Assembly (NCBI GenBank): GCA_002431865.1
Contig: DJEI01000006.1
Coordinates: 23,942-35,098, forward strand
DNA: 11,157 bases
Direction: 5' to 3'
DNA from: Lachnospiraceae bacterium UBA5902
Lineage (GTDB): Bacteria; Bacillota; Clostridia; Lachnospirales; Lachnospiraceae
Below are positions 6,306-11,157 of this stretch, in pieces; position 1 is the stretch's first letter; the number at the start of each line of letters is the position of its first letter. Position numbers and translations under genes: made by a program. The notes under the pieces were generated by a model, which worked only from the letters and a program-made list of their open reading frames with translations, was not told where the DNA came from and made no database searches.

Positions 6306-6346
6306 GCTGATTACAAATGCCTTTTCATGTATACCTTGTAATCAGC
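6306..6346 (-). promoter_or_regulatory. Leader hairpin of the zinc operon with a possible five-codon peptide
   Basis: GCTGATTACAA and TTGTAATCAGC are a perfect 11-bp inverted repeat (6336-6346 and 6306-6316) with a 19-base loop. It lies between the promoter and the first gene, within the predicted 5' leader. No U run follows, so it is not a simple terminator. It could be a regulator-binding dyad or an RNA switch element. On the - strand the loop carries ATG AAA AGG CAT TTG TAA (6328-6311), a possible leader peptide MKRHL, with AAGG 5 bases upstream. The motif ATACATG followed by AAAAGG recurs nearly unchanged at the operon's true ribosome binding site (6304-6291). Confidence 0.5.
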
Positions 6347-6371
6347 CTATGTTGTCATCCGACTATCCACA

Positions 6372-6400
6372 TTTTTAGCACAGGATAGTATATTTGTCAA
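6372..6400 (-). promoter_or_regulatory. Sigma-A promoter of the zinc-uptake operon
   Basis: On the - strand a perfect -35 box TTGACA (6400-6395) is followed after 17 bases by TAAAAA (6377-6372, 4 of 6), which is preceded by TGC, an extended -10 element. Transcription would start near 6365, giving a leader of about 87 bases. The -35 box lies 5 bases downstream of the tandem repeats. Confidence 0.7.
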
Positions 6401-6405
6401 ATCCA

Positions 6406-6474
6406 TATTTTTATTCACACGTTCCTGTGCTTTTTATCCTCTCGTTCCGGCAATTTTCATCCACACGTTCCCGC
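6406..6474. repeat. Three tandem 23-base repeats upstream of the zinc-operon promoter
   Basis: Three units (6406-6428, 6429-6451, 6452-6474) share an 18-base core with + strand consensus TTTTTATCCACACGTTCC, followed by five variable bases. The cores begin at 6408, 6431 and 6454. Copies 1 and 3 each differ from the consensus at one base and copy 2 at two. The GTTCC blocks are exactly 23 bases apart. They fill the gap between the stop of the synthase gene and the -35 box of the zinc operon, as expected for an array of regulator sites. Neither flank shows a fourth copy. Confidence 0.8.
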
Positions 6475-6475
6475 A

Positions 6476-7846
6476 TCACTCTGCTTCCATCGCAAGCTCG
6501 GTCTGCCGTGTAAGTTCCGCATCACTGATAATTGTAATCCGCCCCTCGTCGTACTGTTCCTGTACCCAGTCGTACACACGGCGCACGAGGGGCGATTTTT
6601 TATCAACCGGTTCAAGCCCTTTCTTCTTGCGGTACTGGTTGATCCAGTAGCCAACACCGGCGATCCCGGATGTGCTGTTGACCGATACCTTTGGTGGACG
6701 GTCAAGCAGCGTGTCGGTATCGAAAATATTGTAGATCTCATGGTTTTTGAGCATTCCATCGGCATGGATACCGGCTCTTGTCAGGTTGAAGTTCTCGCCA
6801 ACAAATGGTGTCATCGGCGGAATCTCATAACCTGTTTCTTTGCTGATATAGTCTGCAATCTCTGTGATTACCTTCGTGTTCATCCCATTTAAGTGTCCGC
6901 GCAGGGACGCATATTCAAATACCATCGCTTCGAGCGGTACGTTTCCGGTACGCTCCCCAATGCCAAGCAGTGAACAATTGACGGCACTTGCACCGTACAT
7001 CCATGCGGTTGTCGCATTTACGACACCCTTGTAGAAATCGTTGTGTCCATGCCACTCCAGCATCTCGGATGGTACACCGGAATAATGCTGCAAGCCATAG
7101 ATAATACCGGACACGCTTCGCGGCAGGGATGCGCCCGGATATGGTACACCGAAGCCCATCGTGTCACAGGCACGGATCTTGATCGGTACGCCGCTTTGCT
7201 CGGACATTTCCATCAGACGGTTTGCAAAAGGCACAACGAATCCATAGAAATCCGCACGCGTGATATCCTCAAAATGGCACCGTGGGCGAAGACCTGCTTC
7301 GATGCAGTCTGACACGATTCCAAGGTATTTGTCTAATGCCTGTTTTCTTGTCAGCCCCATCTTGTGGAAGATATGATAATCCGAACAGCTCACAAGCACG
7401 CCCGTCTCCTTGACACCGATCGATTTCACCATCTCGAAATCTTTCTTATTCGCACGGATCCATGTCGTGATCTCTGGGAATTTATATCCCAATTCCATAC
7501 ATTTCTCAAGCGCCTTGCGGTCTTTCTCCGAATACACAAAGAACTCTGTCTGCCGGATCATACCATTCGGTCCTCCAAGCTCATGCAAGAGCTTGTAGAT
7601 GTGCACCATCTGCTCCATCGTGTACGGTGCGCGTGACTGCTGCCCGTCACGAAATGTCGTATCCGTGATGAAGATATCCTCCGGCATATTCTCAGGCACC
7701 CGGCGATAGTTAAATGCGATCTTTGGCGTCTCCGTATACGGGAACATCTCGCGGAAAAGCTCCGGGGATTCCACGTCCTGTAACTGATAGCTGTATGGAT
7801 CCAGTTCCAATTTGTTTGTCTTGCTGCTTAGTCTGATTTCCTGCAT
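6476..7846 (-). CDS. HMGL-family acyltransferase, probable Re-citrate synthase (often named 2-isopropylmalate synthase)
   Basis: This 456-residue enzyme should join an acetyl group from acetyl-CoA to a 2-oxo acid. The TIM barrel starts at about 57 with TDTTFRDGQQ (61-70; Arg66 and Asp67 are the catalytic and metal positions). Metal ligands are His266 and His268 in HGHND, followed by GIGERTGN (295-302). FNLTRAGIHADG (353-364) is like the SGIHxDG element of isopropylmalate and homocitrate synthases. It lacks the C-terminal leucine-binding domain of LeuA and has an N-terminal extension of about 55 residues. As I remember them, these traits and segments such as HFEDITRADFYGF and IYNIFDT match the Re-citrate synthase group of clostridia rather than LeuA. 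No leuBCD genes adjoin. The frame extends to 7891, but the ATG at 7846 has GGAGG (7854-7858) 7 bases upstream, and the predicted transcript starts near 7887, which excludes the longer form. A LysR gene is divergent. Confidence 0.85.
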   Translation of the reverse strand: MQEIRLSSKTNKLELDPYSYQLQDVESPELFREMFPYTETPKIAFNYRRVPENMPEDIFITDTTFRDGQQSRAPYTMEQMVHIYKLLHELGGPNGMIRQTEFFVYSEKDRKALEKCMELGYKFPEITTWIRANKKDFEMVKSIGVKETGVLVSCSDYHIFHKMGLTRKQALDKYLGIVSDCIEAGLRPRCHFEDITRADFYGFVVPFANRLMEMSEQSGVPIKIRACDTMGFGVPYPGASLPRSVSGIIYGLQHYSGVPSEMLEWHGHNDFYKGVVNATTAWMYGASAVNCSLLGIGERTGNVPLEAMVFEYASLRGHLNGMNTKVITEIADYISKETGYEIPPMTPFVGENFNLTRAGIHADGMLKNHEIYNIFDTDTLLDRPPKVSVNSTSGIAGVGYWINQYRKKKGLEPVDKKSPLVRRVYDWVQEQYDEGRITIISDAELTRQTELAMEAE

Positions 7847-7893
7847 ATGCCGTCCTCCATCCTTCGGATGTTTCATCCAATTTTGTTGCACTC

Positions 7894-7923
7894 ATTATAA
7901 GCATATGCTATATTATATGTAAA
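7894..7923 (-). promoter_or_regulatory. Promoter of the probable Re-citrate synthase gene
   Basis: On the - strand TTTACA (7923-7918, 5 of 6) and a perfect TATAAT (7899-7894) are 18 bases apart. Transcription would begin near 7887, about 40 bases before the chosen start codon at 7846. Confidence 0.7.
7898..7910. promoter_or_regulatory. Possible LysR-type operator inside the promoter spacer
   Basis: AGCATATGCT (7900-7909) is a perfect 10-base palindrome lying between the -35 and -10 boxes of the synthase promoter. The T at 7898 and A at 7910 give the T-N11-A form typical of LysR-family sites. It sits between the synthase gene and the divergent LysR gene, so autoregulation and target control from one site are plausible. 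Position and symmetry are seen. The binding protein is inferred. Confidence 0.45.
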
Positions 7924-7973
7924 ATAGATAATTTTGATAATAATAATCGAATTTACTAATAACAGGAGTTTTT

Positions 7974-8822
7974 ATGGATATCGAAGCATTAAATACGTTT
8001 CTGACACTTGCCAATACGAAGAACTATACACGCACCGCCGCGCAGCTTTTTGTCGCCCAGTCTACCGTAACAAACCGTATCAACGAGCTGGAAAAAGAGC
8101 TGAATATTGCGCTGTTCACGCGCAACAACCGCAGCGTGGAGCTGACCGTGGAAGGAGAGCAGTTCAGGGACTATGCAGAGAAGGTCATCACACTGACAAA
8201 TGCTTCACTCTCTGAGATCAGTTCCCTGCACAAATATGAAAAACACCTTCGCATCGGGTGTTCTGATTCGATCTACGAAGGTCATCTGGCGCCGATTATT
8301 TTAAAACATCAACGGCAGTTTCCAAACGACGCCCTGAAGATCACGATTGGTCTTTCCAACCTGTTGATGGAGCAGCTGCAGAACGATATCTTCGATGTGA
8401 TCTTCACCTATCTTCCAATGAAAAAATCATCCTATCACTGCGAGGTCTACAAGCAGGATAAGATGATTTTAGTGACGGATTATTATAATACGATGTATGC
8501 GCGCGGCATCACGAAGCAGGCGTTGATTGCCGAGAATTACCTGATGTGCAATTTTGCCCTGCAGGATGTCGGACAGTTCATCCGAAACTTATTTCCGCGT
8601 TACCACCAGTTTTCGCTGGAAATCGATGACTGTTCCAAGATCATTCCTTTTTTGCTTGGCTCAGAAAGCTATACATTCCTGCCTGCAGATACGGCTCGCC
8701 CATTCCTGGAGACAGGCAAGCTCCGCGTCATTCCGCTGCTGGACTTGGAAACACCTGTCATCAACAGTTACATGATCTGTAAGAACAATAAATGGGAATT
8801 GTGTCAGTCGATTTTTATGTGA
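7974..8822 (+). CDS. LysR-type transcriptional regulator
   Basis: This 282-residue DNA-binding regulator starts with the family N-terminus MDIEALNTFLTLANTKNYTRTAAQL. The winged helix-turn-helix is at about 17-37, with the recognition helix in VAQSTVTNRINELE, and the linker helix follows to about 85. The effector-binding domain begins with LRIGCSDSIYEGHLAPII (about 92) and runs to the end. It has the two-subdomain periplasmic-binding-like fold of the family and is slightly short (usual length 290-310), losing only the last helix or so. AGGAG (7964-7968) lies 5 bases before the ATG. It is divergent from the probable Re-citrate synthase with 127 bases between start codons, the standard arrangement of a LysR regulator and its target. 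The effector is unknown. A tricarboxylate or acyl-CoA-related signal would fit the neighbour. Confidence 0.95.
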   Translation: MDIEALNTFLTLANTKNYTRTAAQLFVAQSTVTNRINELEKELNIALFTRNNRSVELTVEGEQFRDYAEKVITLTNASLSEISSLHKYEKHLRIGCSDSIYEGHLAPIILKHQRQFPNDALKITIGLSNLLMEQLQNDIFDVIFTYLPMKKSSYHCEVYKQDKMILVTDYYNTMYARGITKQALIAENYLMCNFALQDVGQFIRNLFPRYHQFSLEIDDCSKIIPFLLGSESYTFLPADTARPFLETGKLRVIPLLDLETPVINSYMICKNNKWELCQSIFM

Positions 8823-8833
8823 TTGCATGTCAC

Positions 8834-8847
8834 CACGCATCAGCGTG
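8834..8847. terminator. Short hairpin between convergent LysR and kinase genes
   Basis: CACGC (8834-8838) and GCGTG (8843-8847) form a 5-bp GC-rich stem with an ATCA loop in the 37-base gap between the two stop codons. No U run follows on either strand, so it is at best a weak terminator or a transcript-end hairpin. Confidence 0.25.
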
Positions 8848-8859
8848 CCATACATTATA

Positions 8860-10242
8860 TTATAATCGGATTGTCACTTCAAACACGCCATCCTCCATCC
8901 GGATCTCTCCGGTATATCCGCAGGCATCCAAGAATCGACGCACGATACCAAGCCCCATGCCTCCGCCATTTCTGCCGGTTCGCACATCATCCCCCTTCTT
9001 GGTCGGATTCCACAGTTCTTCCGGCGTACAGTCCGGGATATGTGCCACCTGATTCCGCACGGTCACGGAATCTTTGTCGATCCGGATCTGCACTTTCGTC
9101 TCCGGCTTTGCGTATTTGACTGCGTTCGTCACCAGATTATCCGCGATATAGCCAAACATCTTCGCATCGGTCTGCAGCTTCACATCTCCGCAAATCGCAA
9201 TTGTCAGCTTGTTTTTGTCGATCAGATCCTGATATTGCGCAGTCTTCTTCTCGAATATCTCCCGGATGGAAACCGCGGATTTCTCGCCTTTATCTGCCTC
9301 CTGATCTTTCAGATAGCAGATCATGTTTGTAATCATAGAGTTCATATATGCGACATTTGACAAAATCTCATCCCGGTAGTGTCTGCCCTCTTCTGCTTCG
9401 ATCAACTGTCCCATGTTCTCTGCGTATCCGCCGATTGCCATCAGAGGACCGCGCACATCATGTGCGATGGCGAGCAGCAGCTCCTCATTTTGCGTTTTCC
9501 GAACCAAAGCTACCTTTTTCTTCCTGTTGCACCACAACACCAGAAAAGCTGACACCAGCACCATACAGGCGCAACTGCCCCCGCCAATTATCAACAGTCG
9601 GAATATCTGCGGATTCCAAGTAAATGGATTTGCATACATAGCTGATTGAACATAATAAGCCTCGTCATTCCAGATTACCTTCGTTGCATACCTAAGATAA
9701 TCGCCACGCACTTTGCCATATATACTCTCTCTACGTATTTCTTCCAAAATTAATTCACCTATATCATCAGAGGTCTGATTATTTGTTTCTGATACATGTA
9801 TTTGAAACATTTCGCTCTTTACATACAGCATGTTCTCATTTCGTTCTCCAACAAATTTCTCCAGGCGCTTATCCATCTTTCTCATTGGATTTTCAAACAC
9901 GGTTTCCATCGTACTGTTTTTGTATACAATCGTTGCAAATGAAAGACTGTCAGTATCCTGAAATTTATCTGTTTCCAACAATATTTTATCTATATACTTT
10001 TCTTTATTTGGCGTTCCCGAATCAACAAGTACACTAATAATCTGGTTCTGCACCTGTTCTTTCCGCTCATCAAAATAACTTTGGATCTCAATATTTGCTT
10101 TCTCCCGCACCCACAGTCCTGCTGACACAAATATCACCAATGCCATTGCATTGACCAGCACTGCTTTCCAAATCAGATTCCAGCGATACTTCCGCATTTC
10201 CCGCTTCCACCTGCCAGTCAGTTTCTTCTTTTTTCCTTTCAT
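8860..10242 (-). CDS. Membrane sensor histidine kinase
   Basis: This 460-residue kinase would detect an outside signal and phosphorylate the response regulator encoded just upstream. A basic N-terminus (MKGKKKK) and TM1 (about 24-44) are followed by an extracytoplasmic domain (about 46-211) without a motif I recognise, TM2 (about 213-237), then a short cytoplasmic linker rather than a clear HAMP domain. The H-box is AIAHDVRGPL with His261. The ATPase domain has the N-box DNLVTNAVKYA (368-378) and a glycine-rich GGGMGLGI (426-433). The usual DxGxG box is replaced by VTVRNQV with Asn397, a variant known in other kinases. AAGGGG lies 8 bases before the ATG. The gap to the regulator gene is 3 bases, so the two are one transcript. 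The sensor-domain DNA is visibly richer in A/T than the kinase part. Confidence 0.94.
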   Translation of the reverse strand: MKGKKKKLTGRWKREMRKYRWNLIWKAVLVNAMALVIFVSAGLWVREKANIEIQSYFDERKEQVQNQIISVLVDSGTPNKEKYIDKILLETDKFQDTDSLSFATIVYKNSTMETVFENPMRKMDKRLEKFVGERNENMLYVKSEMFQIHVSETNNQTSDDIGELILEEIRRESIYGKVRGDYLRYATKVIWNDEAYYVQSAMYANPFTWNPQIFRLLIIGGGSCACMVLVSAFLVLWCNRKKKVALVRKTQNEELLLAIAHDVRGPLMAIGGYAENMGQLIEAEEGRHYRDEILSNVAYMNSMITNMICYLKDQEADKGEKSAVSIREIFEKKTAQYQDLIDKNKLTIAICGDVKLQTDAKMFGYIADNLVTNAVKYAKPETKVQIRIDKDSVTVRNQVAHIPDCTPEELWNPTKKGDDVRTGRNGGGMGLGIVRRFLDACGYTGEIRMEDGVFEVTIRL

Positions 10243-10245
10243 ATG

Positions 10246-10941
10246 CTACGCCCCTTTCTTTGGTAACGTCTCCTCGATCTTATAACCTTTTCCAACTACT
10301 GTTTTGATGCACCTGCCTGCATTTCCAAGGTGCTTCCGAAGTTTCCTTACATGGTTATCCACGCACCGGTCTGTGCCCTCATAATCATATCCCCAGATGC
10401 CAATTAACAACCGTTCCCGAAGCAACAATGTGCCTTTGTTTTCGAGCAGCATCCGGAGCAGCGTGAATTCCTTCGGGGACAGGTCTACCTCTTTCTCGTC
10501 CACAGTCACACGATATTTCAGCACATTCATACGGATGGTATCACACACCAGCTCGTCTTCGCGTATTGTGCCCTTTGCACGCTTCATAATCGCCAGACAT
10601 TTCGCATATAAGACAGACAGGGAAAATGGCTTCACCATATAATCATCGCACCCGGTCGCATATCCCTGCATCATATCCTGCTCGGTGTCCTTCGCCGTCA
10701 GAAAGATGATCGGCACTACGCTCCGTCTGCGCATATAACGGCATAGCTCCAGTCCGTTCATCCCCGGCAGCATAATGTCGAGCAGCACAAGGTCAAATTC
10801 GTTCTCGTAGAATTTTTCTAAACCTAGTTCTCCATCCTGTGCGGTTTCTACCTGAATCGTTTCCTTGCTTTCACGGGCAAAGAAATCCTGCACAACCTCG
10901 CAGATCTGTATATCATCCTCTATCATTAGAAATCTGTACAT
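10246..10941 (-). CDS. OmpR/PhoB-type response regulator
   Basis: This 231-residue DNA-binding regulator is the partner of the downstream kinase. The receiver domain (1-120) has the acidic pocket Glu8, Asp9 and Asp10, the phospho-acceptor Asp55 in LLDIMLPG, Thr82 in FLTAKD and Lys104 in VKPF. The winged-helix output domain (about 128-225) has the OmpR-family sequence LSPKEFTLLRMLLENKG, then DRCVDNHVRKLRKHLG as recognition region and VVGKGYKIE as wing. Length is normal. AAAGGAGG ends 6 bases before the ATG at 10941, a near-perfect ribosome binding site. Its target genes cannot be inferred from the window, because no transporter or resistance gene is attached. Confidence 0.97.
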   Translation of the reverse strand: MYRFLMIEDDIQICEVVQDFFARESKETIQVETAQDGELGLEKFYENEFDLVLLDIMLPGMNGLELCRYMRRRSVVPIIFLTAKDTEQDMMQGYATGCDDYMVKPFSLSVLYAKCLAIMKRAKGTIREDELVCDTIRMNVLKYRVTVDEKEVDLSPKEFTLLRMLLENKGTLLLRERLLIGIWGYDYEGTDRCVDNHVRKLRKHLGNAGRCIKTVVGKGYKIEETLPKKGA

Positions 10942-11015
10942 ATGCGTCCTCCTTTCAATTGGAGCTTATCATCACCAAATGACTTTTATATGTTCATTTC
11001 CGTTTTTTGTTTTCC

Positions 11016-11024
11016 ATTATATCA
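11016..11024 (-). promoter_or_regulatory. Extended -10 promoter of the two-component operon
   Basis: On the - strand TGATATAAT (11024-11016) combines a perfect TATAAT with a TG one base upstream, an extended -10 element. The base run 17 upstream (TGTGGA) is a poor -35 box, so an activator may help. Transcription would start near 11009, about 68 bases before the regulator start. Confidence 0.55.
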
Positions 11025-11095
11025 TGTCGTTTGACGTCTCCACATAATTTTCGTAGATTCCCCTATTGTGGTATTTTTCTCTTTTTTATCACTTT

Positions 11096-11137
11096 TGCCC
11101 CAACTTACTTCTTCACTTCCTACCCGCAATTGGGGCA
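11096..11137. repeat. GC-rich inverted repeat upstream of the two-component operon
   Basis: TGCCCCAA (11096-11103) and TTGGGGCA (11130-11137) are perfectly complementary with a 26-base gap, in otherwise A/T-rich DNA. On the + strand it is followed by TTTTCC, a poor U run. It could be a dyad operator well upstream of the promoter or the terminator of something on the + strand whose body is not visible here. The rest of 10942-11157 shows only the extended -10 element. Confidence 0.35.
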
Positions 11138-11157
11138 TTTTCCTCTGTTTTACCACT

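Noticed and set aside
6306..6346. Zur box in the zinc-operon leader
   Set aside because: The arms contain ATTAC and GTAAT, but in the wrong order and 19 bases apart, so they do not form the TCGTAAT-N-ATTACGA dyad.
6406..6474. CRISPR array or replication iterons
   Set aside because: The units abut with only about five variable bases, too short for spacers, and no cas, rep or partition gene is present. A regulator site array fits better.
7847..7891. Longer N-terminus for the synthase from the ATG at 7891
   Set aside because: The predicted promoter puts the transcript start at or below this codon, and a GGAGG lies 7 bases before the ATG at 7846.

Overview
The window looks like chromosomal DNA of a low-to-moderate GC Clostridia species, most likely Lachnospiraceae. 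The evidence is strong GGAGG-type ribosome binding sites, A/T-rich promoters of the TTGACA/TATAAT type, a clostridial NSS transporter, a ZnuABC-type operon with an acidic lipoprotein receptor, and an HMGL-family synthase that resembles the Re-citrate synthases of anaerobes. The family placement is inference, since no marker gene is present. I see no tRNA, rRNA, CRISPR array, insertion sequence or phage gene, and no stretch over 300 bases without a gene.

Layout. 1-363 is the 3' end of an unrecognised gene on the + strand. It meets, through a symmetrical terminator (384-412), a hexapeptide-repeat sugar O-acetyltransferase on the - strand (416-1033). A 229-base divergent promoter region follows, then an NSS-family Na+-coupled transporter on the + strand (1263-2585). 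Its stop codon directly abuts the stop of the last gene of a - strand operon. That operon reads 6278 to 2586: a small two-helix membrane protein with a Cys/His cluster, an attenuator-like hairpin, a metal-binding lipoprotein (znuA-like), its ATPase (znuC-like), its permease (znuB-like) and a second lipoprotein. Its control region (6306-6474) is rich in structure: a good promoter, an 11-bp hairpin in the leader, and three tandem 23-base repeats just upstream of the -35 box. Next come the HMGL-family synthase on the - strand (6476-7846) and a divergent LysR-type regulator (7974-8822). A two-component system closes the window, with sensor kinase (8860-10242) and OmpR-type response regulator (10246-10941) both on the - strand and transcribed regulator first.

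How the genes work together. The central unit is a zinc (possibly zinc/manganese) uptake operon. The SBP captures metal outside the membrane, and the permease and ATPase import it. The small Cys/His membrane protein and the extra lipoprotein are likely accessory parts whose function is not established. The LysR regulator and the synthase form a typical divergent regulator-target pair. The transporter, acetyltransferase and two-component genes show no obvious functional tie to the zinc operon.

The most interesting signals are the pair of 11-bp hairpins at the NSS/zinc-operon junction, each terminator lying inside the other transcript's coding sequence; the tandem repeats and structured leader of the zinc operon; the small Cys/His membrane protein; and the probable Re-citrate synthase with its LysR neighbour.
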